From Palsa-504 sp963844625 (lineage in GTDB: Bacteria; Actinomycetota; Actinomycetes; Streptosporangiales; Streptosporangiaceae), in contig CAWJPF010000024.1 of assembly GCA_963844625.1 (NCBI GenBank), positions 248,001-312,000 on the forward strand: a stretch of DNA of 64,000 nucleotides, given 5' to 3'. The notes beneath the pieces were generated by a model, which saw only the letters and a program-made list of their open reading frames with translations, was not told the DNA's origin and did not search any database. Both the position numbers and the translations under genes were made by a program. Positions 1-8,416 of this stretch are shown here, piece by piece. The first letter of the stretch is position 1. Each line of letters begins with the position of its first letter.

Positions 1-1540
1 GGAACAGCAGCGACGGTTTGGTCAGCAGTTCCTGAGCGACGTTGACCCGTTTGAGCTGCCCGCCGGACAGGCGGTCCGCCCGGGTTTTCGCGTGCTTGGT
101 CAGGCCAAGCTCGCCCATCACCTCATCGACCCGGACGTCCCGCTCGGTGGCGGTGGTGTCCGCCGGGAAGCGGAGCTCGCCCGAGTACTGCAGCGCGCGG
201 CGCGCGGTCAGCTGCGTATGCAGGACGCTTTCCTGCGGGACCAGGCCGATGCGGTACCGGAGCTCGGCGTAGTCCTGGTAAAGATCCCGGTTGTCGTAGA
301 GCACGGTGCCGGTGTCGGCCGGGCGCATCCCGGTCAGCGCGCCGAGCAGCGTCGACTTGCCCGCGCCGCTGGGCCCGATGACGCCGACCAGGCTTTTCTC
401 CGGGATGGGGAACGTCACGTGGTCGAGCAGCACCTTGCCGCCCGACACCTTCACGACCAGGTCCTGGGCCGTGAAGGTGACCTGCCCGTCGTCGACGAAC
501 TGGACCAGCTCGCCGCCTTTGAGGCGGAAGGTCGAGTGCCCGATGCTGACCAGGTCTTGTTCGGTCAGCTGTCTGGTGGTGACCCGCTTCCCGTTGACGT
601 AGGTGCCGTTATAGCTGTTCAGGTCGACGATCTCGTAGCTGCCGGTGGGCGACTTGCGCAATTCGGCGTGGTGCTTTGACACGTCAAGGTCGGACAGCAC
701 CAGGTCGTTGTCCCCGGTGCGGCCGATGCGCATGGCCTTTGCGGGCAACGGCATCCGCGCGGTGGGGCGCCGGTCGACGCTCGGCAGCAGTTCAGGCTTG
801 ACCGGCGCGCCGCCGTCGGCAGGCACCCCGGGCGCCCGGGAAGAATCGCGTTTGGCGGCGGTGTCGGCCCACGAAGGGGCGTCCGCTGAAGGCTGCCCGA
901 GGTAGGCGGCGGGGTACTGACCCGACCGGATGGGATCAGGCGCCGGAAAGGGCTGGACCAACGGGATGGGCTCGGCCGGCGGGGCGGGCTCGGCCGGCGG
1001 GGCGGGCGCGGCGTGGCGCGGACGGACGGGCTCGGCCGGGGCCGCGGGGGCGGGCGGCGGCGCGGCGGGAGCGGCGGGCGCGGGAGCTGGAGCGGCCGGG
1101 GCCTGGAGCGTACAGCGCAGGATCGGCCCGTCGTCCGGATTGCCCAGGCGCACGACGCAGTCGTGGCCGATATCGGCCCGGTCGACCCGCTGCATGCCGA
1201 GGAACGTGCCGTTGGTGCTGCTGAGGTCCTCAAAAACCCACGCGCCGCCGTCCGCCCGCAGCACGCCGTGGCGCCACGAGACGCGCGAGTCGGTCATGAC
1301 GATGTCGGAGTCCGGGTCCCGGCCGATCCGGTACGTCATCCCGGGCTGGAACTGGTGCACCGAGCGCCGAGTCCGCACCACGAGGTCAGGCACGACCGCC
1401 GCGCCGGGCGCGGGAGCTCCGGACGGAAGCGGCGCGGCCTCCGCGAGCCCGGCTGGCGCGAGCCCGGCTGGCGCGACCCCCGCCTGGGGAGGGGCCTGCG
1501 GCGAATGCCGATCAGACCAGTCGAAACGCTCGGGTGGCAT
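1..1540 (-). CDS. FHA-domain ABC transporter, ATP-binding part (3' end outside window)
   Basis: Reading leftward from an ATG at 1540 the frame stays open to the window edge, so the C-terminus is missing. The N-terminus carries an FHA domain (IGRDPDSDIVMTDSRVSWRH, then SSTNGTF), which binds phosphothreonine. A Pro/Ala-rich linker follows, then a second FHA-like segment and an ABC ATPase with Walker A GPSGAGKST (around 351-388) and signature LSGGQ followed by KRVNVAQELL. This order matches the Rv1747 type of actinobacterial exporter, in which FHA domains let Ser/Thr kinases control the transporter. A permease domain would be expected further left. No strong Shine-Dalgarno precedes the start. 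The family assignment is firm; the substrate is unknown. Confidence 0.9.
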   Translation of the reverse strand, partial: MPPERFDWSDRHSPQAPPQAGVAPAGLAPAGLAEAAPLPSGAPAPGAAVVPDLVVRTRRSVHQFQPGMTYRIGRDPDSDIVMTDSRVSWRHGVLRADGGAWVFEDLSSTNGTFLGMQRVDRADIGHDCVVRLGNPDDGPILRCTLQAPAAPAPAPAAPAAPPPAPAAPAEPVRPRHAAPAPPAEPAPPAEPIPLVQPFPAPDPIRSGQYPAAYLGQPSADAPSWADTAAKRDSSRAPGVPADGGAPVKPELLPSVDRRPTARMPLPAKAMRIGRTGDNDLVLSDLDVSKHHAELRKSPTGSYEIVDLNSYNGTYVNGKRVTTRQLTEQDLVSIGHSTFRLKGGELVQFVDDGQVTFTAQDLVVKVSGGKVLLDHVTFPIPEKSLVGVIGPSGAGKSTLLGALTGMRPADTGTVLYDNRDLYQDYAELRYRIGLVPQESVLHTQLTARRALQYSGELRFPADTTATERDVRVDEVMGELGLTKHAKTRADRLSGGQLKRVNVAQELLTKPSLLF

Positions 1541-1781
1541 GTTTACAAAGTGTAGGGCCGAGCGCCGTAAACGGGAATCGGAAGAACCATTCAGGTTGAC
1601 CGTGCGTTTTGACATATTGGGTGGCGGACAACCTGATACTAGAACGTCCGGCAGTTCGTCAAATACCTGAGCCGCACCTACGCTGAACGCACATGTGACT
1701 CAACGCTGTCCCCCGTGACTAAGCGATACCGCAGGGTGGGAAATTATGATCAAGGGTACGAATTGGGGGGATATAGCCGCC

Positions 1782-1844
1782 ATGTCCGGTGCGCCGATGC
1801 CCATGTCCGGTGCGCTGATACCCACGTCCGGGCCCATGTCATGA
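1782..1844 (+). CDS. Possible 20-residue leader peptide (uORF)
   Basis: A short frame starts at an ATG 11 bases after a G-run (1765-1770) that can act as a ribosome-binding site. It encodes MSGAPMPMSGALIPTSGPMS and stops with a TGA overlapping the ATG of the DUF2993 gene (ATGA at 1841-1844). The 21-base repeat within it (ATGTCCGGTGCG repeated at 1782 and 1803) gives the peptide a repeated MSGA motif. The downstream ATG has no good ribosome-binding site of its own, so coupling is plausible. No homologue is known to me; it could be chance. Confidence 0.3.
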   Translation: MSGAPMPMSGALIPTSGPMS

Positions 1845-2722
1845 GCTCCGATCCGACTCGGCCTAACCCTGAGTGGTGGCAGCCGCAAGATCCTCAGGCA
1901 CCCCAGGGGAACCAGGGATACCAAGCAGGCAAGGAGTACCAGGACTCTCAGCCGACCCAGAGGATTCCCGTGAACCAGGGATATCAAGGGAACCAGGGGT
2001 ATCAACAGGCCCAGGGGTCCCAGGGCTCCCCGGGACCGGCTCCCCGGATCCGCCGGCGGCGGCGCCGCAGGTGGCCGTGGATCAGCCTGATCGCGATCAT
2101 CGTCATCCTGGTGGCCGCCGACCGGGTGGGCGTGGTCATCGCCGAGAATAAGATGGCCAGCCAGATCCAGCAGCAAGGCTTCCCGACGAAGCCGGACGTG
2201 ACGATCCAGGGCTTCCCGTTCCTGACCCAGCTGGCCGCCAAGGACTTCAAGACGGTCGTGATATCGGCGTCGAACGTGACCGAGGGGCCGCTCGAGATCG
2301 CCAGCCTCCACGCCACCATCCATGGCATGCACATCAACTCCAGCTTCAGCGGCGCCACGCTCGACTCGATCAACGGCTCCGCCCTTATCAAGTTCGCCGC
2401 CCTCGCGAACGCAGGCGGCCTCCCGCAGGGGATCACGCTCACGGCCGACGGCCCGGACCAGGTCAGGGCGACCCTCAACGTCCCTATTATCGGCACCGTG
2501 AGCGTGGTGGCGCAGGTGACCAAGACCGGTCCGAGCACTTTCAACGTGAAGGTCACCCAGTTCGGCGACGTGCCGCCATCGCTTCTCGGCAACCTGGCTA
2601 ACTTCAACATCAACGTCCCGAAGTCGGCCCTGCCGGCGGGACTGACGATCCAGAGCGTCAGCGTCACCCAGCAAGGAGTACTGATCACCATCGTCGGCCA
2701 TGACACCACCCTCAGCCAGTAA
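1841..2722 (+). CDS. DUF2993 (LmeA-like) membrane-anchored protein
   Basis: The protein of 293 residues has a Gln/Gly/Pro-rich cytoplasmic N-terminus (about residues 1-65, with NQGYQ repeats), an Arg-rich stop-transfer patch, one membrane helix (WPWISLIAIIVILVAADRV) and an extracellular DUF2993 domain beginning ENKMASQIQQQ and containing the family pattern IQGFPFLTQL. In mycobacteria the DUF2993 protein LmeA is an envelope protein needed for lipomannan elongation; whether this one does the same is inference. An in-frame GTG at 1715 would add a repeat-rich, unlikely N-terminus, so the ATG at 1841 is chosen. It lies divergent to the FHA-ABC gene and 30 bases before the HIT gene. Confidence 0.8.
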   Translation: MSSDPTRPNPEWWQPQDPQAPQGNQGYQAGKEYQDSQPTQRIPVNQGYQGNQGYQQAQGSQGSPGPAPRIRRRRRRRWPWISLIAIIVILVAADRVGVVIAENKMASQIQQQGFPTKPDVTIQGFPFLTQLAAKDFKTVVISASNVTEGPLEIASLHATIHGMHINSSFSGATLDSINGSALIKFAALANAGGLPQGITLTADGPDQVRATLNVPIIGTVSVVAQVTKTGPSTFNVKVTQFGDVPPSLLGNLANFNINVPKSALPAGLTIQSVSVTQQGVLITIVGHDTTLSQ

Positions 2723-2752
2723 CCGGGCAGCCGGGGCGGCTGAGGTCCAGGG

Positions 2753-3235
2753 ATGGCCGCGATAGGCTCACAGATGATGCCCGCAACATGCGCCTTCTGC
2801 GCCATCATCAGTGGCGAGGCGGATGCGGTGATCATCCTCCAGACCGAGCGGCTGATCGCGTTCCTCGATCACCGGCCGCTGTTCCGCGGCCATACGCTGC
2901 TCGCGCCGAAGCGGCACGTCCGGTTGCTCAGTGACCTGCCGCCCGACTGGGCGCCTGAGTTCATCACCACGGCGCAGCGACTCGAGCGCGCGGTCGAAGA
3001 CGGCCTCGGCGCGGACGGCTCGATGATCCTCGTCAACAACGTGGTCAGCCAGTCGGTCCCCCATCTGCACCTGCATGTCATCCCCAGGAACTTCAAAGAC
3101 GGCCTGCGGTTCTGGCTCGGCCCGAGGCATCCGTACGATGCGGCGCACCCGGCCGAGACGTTCGCGGAGAAGATCAGGGCCGCTCTGCCGGAAGCGGCCG
3201 CCCCGCCCGGCCACCGCCAAGACCCCGGTACGTAA
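2753..3235 (+). CDS. HIT family protein (nucleotide hydrolase/transferase)
   Basis: The 160-residue protein has the histidine triad VPHLHLHVIPRN near residue 105, the nucleophile-bearing signature of the HIT superfamily, plus an N-terminal CAFC motif like the zinc-binding cysteines of Hint-type members. Such proteins hydrolyse adenosine phosphoramidates or dinucleoside polyphosphates in the cytoplasm. The ATG at 2753 follows GAGG at a good distance; an internal ATG at 2774 is the alternative start. It follows the DUF2993 gene closely and may share its transcript. The substrate cannot be told from sequence. Confidence 0.88.
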   Translation: MAAIGSQMMPATCAFCAIISGEADAVIILQTERLIAFLDHRPLFRGHTLLAPKRHVRLLSDLPPDWAPEFITTAQRLERAVEDGLGADGSMILVNNVVSQSVPHLHLHVIPRNFKDGLRFWLGPRHPYDAAHPAETFAEKIRAALPEAAAPPGHRQDPGT

Positions 3236-3474
3236 CCATCAATTCTCACTGAGTTAACTAATTAGGCCTTGGGCACCTCCCGAGCCGGGGTGATGCGCAT
3301 TGCAGCCGAATCTCACCGTCACCTCAGCCTCACTTCTCTCCTAGAATTACGTCATTGGTGCATAAATGGTACTTTTCTGGATAAAGGTGACTCATCGGAA
3401 CTCCTGTCTGAACGTGCCATCGGTAGCCCATAATTGACAGGAGCGCAGCCTGCGATGCCATCAGGAGACAGCAC

Positions 3475-5781
3475 GTGACATCCGGCATGTCGGCAAAGGG
3501 CAGTGCTCTCGGGGCCAGTGTTCCCGAGAGCGGTGTCCAGTTGAGTCGTGCCCCGGCGCCCCGGGTCGCGGGCAACGGGGCCAAGCCGGGCCATGGATCC
3601 GAAGTCGGCCACGATTCCCAGGAGGCCGGGATCAACCAAACCCCGTCGACCTCCGCCGCCAGCACCGCCGACAGCTCTCACGCGGCCTTGGCCTCGTCCG
3701 TACGGACCCTGATCCTGGGGATCGACTACGACGGACGCATCGTGCAGCACGACAGGAACGCGCCGCAGATCCTCGGGCGCGCGCCGGACGAGCTGCTCGG
3801 CGCTCAGCTCAGTGACCTGACCGTTCGCGGCAGCGAGGGCGATTCCGGGCAGGAAAACTCGCACGTCGCCCGGCCGCCCGACGGTCTCGCCGCGGTCAGC
3901 GGGCTGCTCGAAGCGATCCGCGCCGATCGCGAGGGCAGCACGATGCTCACCATCTCGACCCGGGACGGCTCCCAGGCCGAGGCGGTGGTCACCGTCCATC
4001 CCATGCGCGCGAGCGGGACCAGCCTGGCCGCGCTTGCGCTGCTCCGCATCCCTGCGCCCCGCGCAGAACGGTTCGTCGACCCCGCGCTCATGCGCCGCCA
4101 GATGCTCGACAATACGTTCACCAGGATCGGCGACACGCTCGACATCGACCACCTGGCGCGCGAGCTGATAGACGCGCTCGTGCCGCACTTCTGCAACGCC
4201 GGTGACCTGCTGCTGCTTGAGAGCCTGATCGGCGAGGACGAGCTTCCCTCCAGCGGACTCGACGGGTCGCTGCCGCTGCGCCGGATCACGCTCTCGCACG
4301 ACCGGAAGGATTCCGCCTGGGAGGCGGCGTTCCCCACCGGTGAGATCCTCCGCTACCCGTCGCCCTCGCCGTACTTCCGGTGCATGGACACTGGCGCGCC
4401 GGTGCTCGAGACGATGATCAGCCAGCGGCAGGCGGGCGAGATCGCGAAGGCCTGGCGGCGCAAGCCGGTCGCCAAGCTGCTTTCTGGTGCGTCGATGCTG
4501 ATGCTGCCGCTTATCGCGCGCGGCACCATGCTCGGCTTCTTCGCCTGTACCCGGGAGGAGGGGTTCCGGCGGTTCGACGCCTACGACGTCGAAATCGGCA
4601 TGGACTTCGCGTCCCGCGCGGCTGTCTTCATCGACAACGCCCGCCGCTTCAGCCGGGAACACGCGACCGCGCTGACCCTGCAGCGGAGCATGCTGCCGAC
4701 CGAGCTCACCTATCCGTCCTCCCTCGAGGTCAGGCACCGGTACCTGCCGGGCAGCAAGCTCATCGAGGTCGGCGGCGACTGGTATGAGTCCATCGCGCTG
4801 CCCGGCGGCCGGGTCGCGCTCGTGGTCGGCGACGTGGCCGGACACGGCGTGCGCGCCGCCGTCACCATGGGCCGGCTGCGCACGGCCATCCATACCCTGG
4901 CCATGCTCGAGCTGGCGCCAGCCGAATCGCTGCAGCAGCTTGACGAGCTCATGCACACGCTCGGCGAGCGCGAGCCGCACTTCGCGACCTGCGCGTACGC
5001 GGTCTACGACGCGGTGAGCGGCGAGTGCGAGGTCGCCGTGGCCGGCCACCTGCCGCCGCTGCTCGTGCACCCCGACGGCACCAACGAACTGCTCGACGTC
5101 CCGCCCGCGCCGCCACTCGGCATCGGTGACGGCGAGGTGACCAGCCGTCTGTTCAAGATCGAGGACGGCAGCCTGTTCGTCCTGTACACCGACGGCCTAG
5201 TGGAGAACAAGGGCCAGGACATCAGCGACGGGCTCGCCCGGCTGCAGGGCATCTTCGGTCCCGGCTCGCCGGAGCGGAACCTCGAGGACTTGTGCAAGGC
5301 CACGCTGGACGGCGTGTACTCCGATCATCAGCGCGACGACATCGCCGTGCTTATCGCCAAGCTGCGGCGGCTGCCGGAGGACCGCTACGCCTCGTGGACA
5401 CTGTCCCCCAAGCTGACCTCGGTCCGCGAGGCGCGCTCGGTGCTCGCCGAGCCGATGAAACGCTGGGAACTGGAAGACCTGATCCCGACGACCGAGCTGC
5501 TCGTCTCGGAGCTGGTGACCAACGCGATCAAGTACTCACGCGGCGACGTCACGCTCCGGCTCGTCAACGAGAAGGCCCTGGTCTGCGAGGTCCTGGACAA
5601 CTCGGCCGCGTTGCCGAGGCTGCGCCAGGCCAGCAGCGACGACGAGAACGGCCGCGGCCTTCAGGTCGTACGGCAGCTCTCCAAGCGCTGGGGCGCCCGC
5701 CGGACCGCGACCGGCAAGGTCGTCTGGTGCGAGCAGCCGCTACCCGGTGCCGTTTTCGATGAGATACCGCCCCTTCACTGA
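3475..5781 (+). CDS. PAS/GAF-SpoIIE protein phosphatase with HATPase anti-sigma-like domain
   Basis: The 768-residue regulator starts at a GTG six bases after AGGAGA. In order: a PAS-like sensor (about 80-180), a GAF-like domain (about 210-390), a SpoIIE/PP2C phosphatase (about 410-640) with metal-site motifs GGDWYE, GDVAGHG, YTDGL and DDIAVL, and a C-terminal HATPase_c domain (about 650-765) with LVTNAIKYSRG and the G-box ENGRGLQVVRQL. This combination occurs in actinomycete partner-switching systems, where the kinase-like domain phosphorylates or binds an anti-sigma antagonist and the phosphatase reverses it. No sigma factor or antagonist gene lies beside it, so partners are elsewhere. Cytoplasmic; no membrane helix is seen. 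Confidence 0.9.
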   Translation: MTSGMSAKGSALGASVPESGVQLSRAPAPRVAGNGAKPGHGSEVGHDSQEAGINQTPSTSAASTADSSHAALASSVRTLILGIDYDGRIVQHDRNAPQILGRAPDELLGAQLSDLTVRGSEGDSGQENSHVARPPDGLAAVSGLLEAIRADREGSTMLTISTRDGSQAEAVVTVHPMRASGTSLAALALLRIPAPRAERFVDPALMRRQMLDNTFTRIGDTLDIDHLARELIDALVPHFCNAGDLLLLESLIGEDELPSSGLDGSLPLRRITLSHDRKDSAWEAAFPTGEILRYPSPSPYFRCMDTGAPVLETMISQRQAGEIAKAWRRKPVAKLLSGASMLMLPLIARGTMLGFFACTREEGFRRFDAYDVEIGMDFASRAAVFIDNARRFSREHATALTLQRSMLPTELTYPSSLEVRHRYLPGSKLIEVGGDWYESIALPGGRVALVVGDVAGHGVRAAVTMGRLRTAIHTLAMLELAPAESLQQLDELMHTLGEREPHFATCAYAVYDAVSGECEVAVAGHLPPLLVHPDGTNELLDVPPAPPLGIGDGEVTSRLFKIEDGSLFVLYTDGLVENKGQDISDGLARLQGIFGPGSPERNLEDLCKATLDGVYSDHQRDDIAVLIAKLRRLPEDRYASWTLSPKLTSVREARSVLAEPMKRWELEDLIPTTELLVSELVTNAIKYSRGDVTLRLVNEKALVCEVLDNSAALPRLRQASSDDENGRGLQVVRQLSKRWGARRTATGKVVWCEQPLPGAVFDEIPPLH

Positions 5782-5851
5782 CCGGGTGACACCGTAAGTT
5801 CGTCGTGGGTCGAGGTTCAGGTACGTGTCCGAGCGCTGCGAGGTGGAGGGT

Positions 5852-5879
5852 GCAGGCCGATCTGCTCCTTGTGGCCTGC
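5852..5879. terminator. Hairpin between convergent genes
   Basis: GCAGGCC at 5852-5858 and GGCCTGC at 5873-5879 form a perfect 7-bp stem with a 14-base loop. It lies between the 3' ends of the SpoIIE gene and the RraA-like gene, where a shared terminator is expected. There is no T-run. Nothing else was recognised in 5782-6022. Confidence 0.4.
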
Positions 5880-6022
5880 GTCGAGCGAGTGGCATCGCCC
5901 ACTGCGGAAGATTCCATCTCTGCCGCGCTAGCGGAGGGGTTCCGTGGGCCCCGGTCCCGTCGGTTGAGCCCGCTAACTTAGAGGCAGGCGCGATGATTGG
6001 TGTTTCGCGATGCGGCGCCGGG

Positions 6023-6730
6023 TTATTCCTCAATAGCCCCGCCCACGGCTCGCAGGTGATCGCGGAAACTCAGGGAAGGTGTCCGCTGGCGCTGGGCAAG
6101 GTAGCTGTCGAACTGCACTTGACTGCGCAGGGAGATACCTGCGTGGAGCTGTCCGGCTTGGCGCCGCTCGGTGTCGCGGATTGTCTCGGCAAGCGTGAAG
6201 ACTTCCCGGGCGCGGCTGGCCGGCACGAACAGCACGCCATCGTCATCGCCCAGGACCAGGTCCTCACGATCCACGGCCCAATCTCCCACCGTGGCGGACG
6301 CCAGCGCATCCAGGACCCGGGTATCGAGACGCTGCGGGCCGGCCGGGATCGTTCCCAGGCTGAAGACCGGCAACCCGATCGCCTGGATGTCGGCGGTGTC
6401 GCGATGCAGCCCCCAGATCACGATTCCGTCCAGCCCTGCAGCCTGAGCCTCCAGGACCACCAGGTCGCCGACGCAACTCTCATCGAGGCGCCCGTCGTTG
6501 TCGGCCACCAGCACCTCGCCAGGTGCGGCCCCTTCGAGCGCCTCGAGGAAAATATCGACGCTGCCGGCATGCCGGGCAGGACACACCCGTCCAGCCAGCC
6601 GGCTACCGGGCACGACCGCGTGCACACGCGCAGGCGCGCAGCGCACCGGGAGCTGAGCGCGGATGCATGCATCCGCCAGATGGGCAGTGGTCAGCGCCGC
6701 AAACCGCCGCCGGAGTTCTTGGTCATCCAT
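6023..6730 (-). CDS. RraA-like protein (HMG/CHA aldolase fold)
   Basis: The 235-residue protein starts at an ATG preceded by AGGAAGG. It has the RraA/4-hydroxy-4-methyl-2-oxoglutarate aldolase fold: an N-terminal helix with TAHLADACIR, a Gly-rich substrate loop (GEVLVADNDGRLDE) and the Arg-Asp motif WGLHRD that holds substrate and divalent metal in the aldolases. Related proteins cleave or decarboxylate short oxo-acids; others, such as E. coli RraA, inhibit RNase E. It is divergent from the MocR regulator, whose targets are commonly the adjacent gene, which favours a metabolic role. The exact substrate is unknown. Confidence 0.85.
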   Translation of the reverse strand: MDDQELRRRFAALTTAHLADACIRAQLPVRCAPARVHAVVPGSRLAGRVCPARHAGSVDIFLEALEGAAPGEVLVADNDGRLDESCVGDLVVLEAQAAGLDGIVIWGLHRDTADIQAIGLPVFSLGTIPAGPQRLDTRVLDALASATVGDWAVDREDLVLGDDDGVLFVPASRAREVFTLAETIRDTERRQAGQLHAGISLRSQVQFDSYLAQRQRTPSLSFRDHLRAVGGAIEE

Positions 6731-6763
6731 CCTGCACCTTCCTGCTCTCATCTTCGCGGTGAG

Positions 6764-6771
6764 GGTTAACC
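6764..6771. promoter_or_regulatory. Palindrome in the RraA/MocR intergenic region
   Basis: GGTTAACC is a perfect 8-bp palindrome in the roughly 100-bp divergent promoter region. It could be part of a regulator site, but MocR proteins usually bind direct repeats, so the assignment is weak. Confidence 0.2.
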
Positions 6772-6833
6772 TGACCATGCTCAGCGCGCTCGGGTGGCGA
6801 TCCCAGAGCCAATGCGGCAGAATTGGTTTGCAG

Positions 6834-8255
6834 ATGAAGCCAATCGAGCTGGGCGGGCGTCTGGGCCGCTGGTCATCCGGCCGCGGGCCGCTGCCTGTGC
6901 TTCTTGCCGCACGGCTACGGCGGCTGATCGACGAGGGGGAGCTACCGCCAGGTGAGCCGCTGCCACCTGACCGGGCTCTCGCTTCGGCGCTCGCGGTCGG
7001 GCGTAGCACCGTGGTGGCCGCCTATGACCTGCTGCGCCGTGACGGGCGGATCGTCCGGCGCCAGGGCAGCGGCACGCAAGTCGCCGGGACCGCGCGTGCC
7101 GCAGGACGGCCAACGACCGGCGCGCCGCTGTTCTTGCATCTGCTGGAGCCGCGCGATGGCGTGATCCAGCTCACCTGTGCGGCCCCCAGCACGCCGCCAC
7201 CGGAACTGGCAGAGGCCTACACGAGCATCGTGCCCACGCTGGCCGGGATCTGTGGTGATATCGGCTATCACCCACTGGGCCACCCGGTGCTGCGCACCGC
7301 GATCGCCGAGCGCTACACCCGGCACGGGATCCGCACCGGCCCTGACCGCATTCTGGTTACCAACGGTGCCCAGCAAGCCCTGTCACTGCTCGCCCGCGCC
7401 TTTCTCACCCCCGGCGCCCCGGCACTGGTGGAGGCACCCACCTACCACGGCGCGCTTGAGGCTTTCCGCGACGCCGCGGCCGTGCCTCGCGCACTGCCGG
7501 TCGGGCTCAGCGGGCTGGAGATGGCCGCCCGGCAGCACCGCCCCGCCCTCGCCTACGTGATCTCGACCTTCCACAACCCGACCGGCTCGGTGCTGTCCCC
7601 GCTGGCCCGGCGGACGCTGGCGGAGACCGCCGCAGCCACCGGCGTTCCGCTGATCGATGATGAGGTGCTGGCCGACCTTGGTTTTCCCGGCGAGCAGGCC
7701 CCGCCGCCGCTGGCCGCCTACGCAGACACCGTGATATCGGTCGGCTCGCTGTCCAAGACCGTCTGGGCTGGGCTGCGCATCGGATGGGTGCGCGCCCCCG
7801 AGCCGGTGATCGCCCGGCTCGGGCGGCTGCTGGCCGTGCACGACCTCGGCGGGAACATCCCCGGTCAGCTGGCTGCCGCCGGCCTGCTGCCACGGCTGGA
7901 GCCGTTGTCGCAGCGCCGGGCGACAGAGCTCAAAGCCCGCCATGACCACCTGCGCGCGGAACTGGCCCGCCATCTTCCCGACTGGCACGCACCGCCAGTG
8001 CAGGGCGGGCAAACCCTGTGGGTACGCCTGCCTCACGGCGACGCGACCTCGTTCGCGCAGGCGGCCCTGCGCGACCGCGTCGCGGTGCTGCCAGGAAACG
8101 GGCTTGACGCATCGGGCCGAAGCGGGGAATATCTGCGCCTCCACTTCCTCGCCTCCCCCGGTGACCTTACCGAGGCCACCCGCCGCCTCGCCAAGGCATG
8201 GCACACCTACCACCCGCAGGCCCGCGTCACCTCACCAGCCGCACTGACGGTATGA
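6834..8255 (+). CDS. MocR/PdxR-type GntR regulator with aminotransferase domain
   Basis: The 473-residue protein has an N-terminal GntR winged helix (about 20-85; PLPPDRALASALAVGRSTV is the recognition region) fused to a class I/II aminotransferase-like domain (about 110-460). The PLP-binding lysine is in SVGSLSKTVWAG and the substrate-contact region is TFHNPTGSV. MocR-type proteins sense PLP or amino compounds and regulate neighbouring genes. The ATG at 6834 gives the usual family N-terminus; an in-frame ATG at 6777 is possible. Its divergent neighbour is the RraA-like gene, the likely target. Confidence 0.9.
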   Translation: MKPIELGGRLGRWSSGRGPLPVLLAARLRRLIDEGELPPGEPLPPDRALASALAVGRSTVVAAYDLLRRDGRIVRRQGSGTQVAGTARAAGRPTTGAPLFLHLLEPRDGVIQLTCAAPSTPPPELAEAYTSIVPTLAGICGDIGYHPLGHPVLRTAIAERYTRHGIRTGPDRILVTNGAQQALSLLARAFLTPGAPALVEAPTYHGALEAFRDAAAVPRALPVGLSGLEMAARQHRPALAYVISTFHNPTGSVLSPLARRTLAETAAATGVPLIDDEVLADLGFPGEQAPPPLAAYADTVISVGSLSKTVWAGLRIGWVRAPEPVIARLGRLLAVHDLGGNIPGQLAAAGLLPRLEPLSQRRATELKARHDHLRAELARHLPDWHAPPVQGGQTLWVRLPHGDATSFAQAALRDRVAVLPGNGLDASGRSGEYLRLHFLASPGDLTEATRRLAKAWHTYHPQARVTSPAALTV

Positions 8256-8342
8256 GGGCGCACGCAGATCTTTCGCCGCCGCCGCCTCCACCCATTGCGG
8301 GTAATGGCCGGGCTGACGGGACACTCCAGCCCGGCATGAGCT

Positions 8343-8395
8343 ACGCGGCCTGGCCGCGTGCGTAGGCTGACGTAACCCCCGGACCAACTTCCGGG
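8343..8395. terminator. Two hairpins between convergent genes
   Basis: ACGCGGC/GCCGCGT (8343-8359, 3-base loop) and CCCGGA/TCCGGG (8378-8395, 6-base loop) lie in the 161-bp gap between the 3' ends of the MocR gene and the diguanylate cyclase gene. They are probable bidirectional terminators without T-runs. Confidence 0.45.
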
Positions 8396-8416
8396 TGCAC
8401 CCACTAGGGCACAGCA

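Noticed and set aside
3352..5070. Long open frame of 572 codons on the minus strand opposite the SpoIIE gene
   Set aside because: It is antisense to a gene with complete domain motifs, and its composition (Arg, Gly, Asp, His-rich) is what the complementary strand of GC-rich coding DNA gives.
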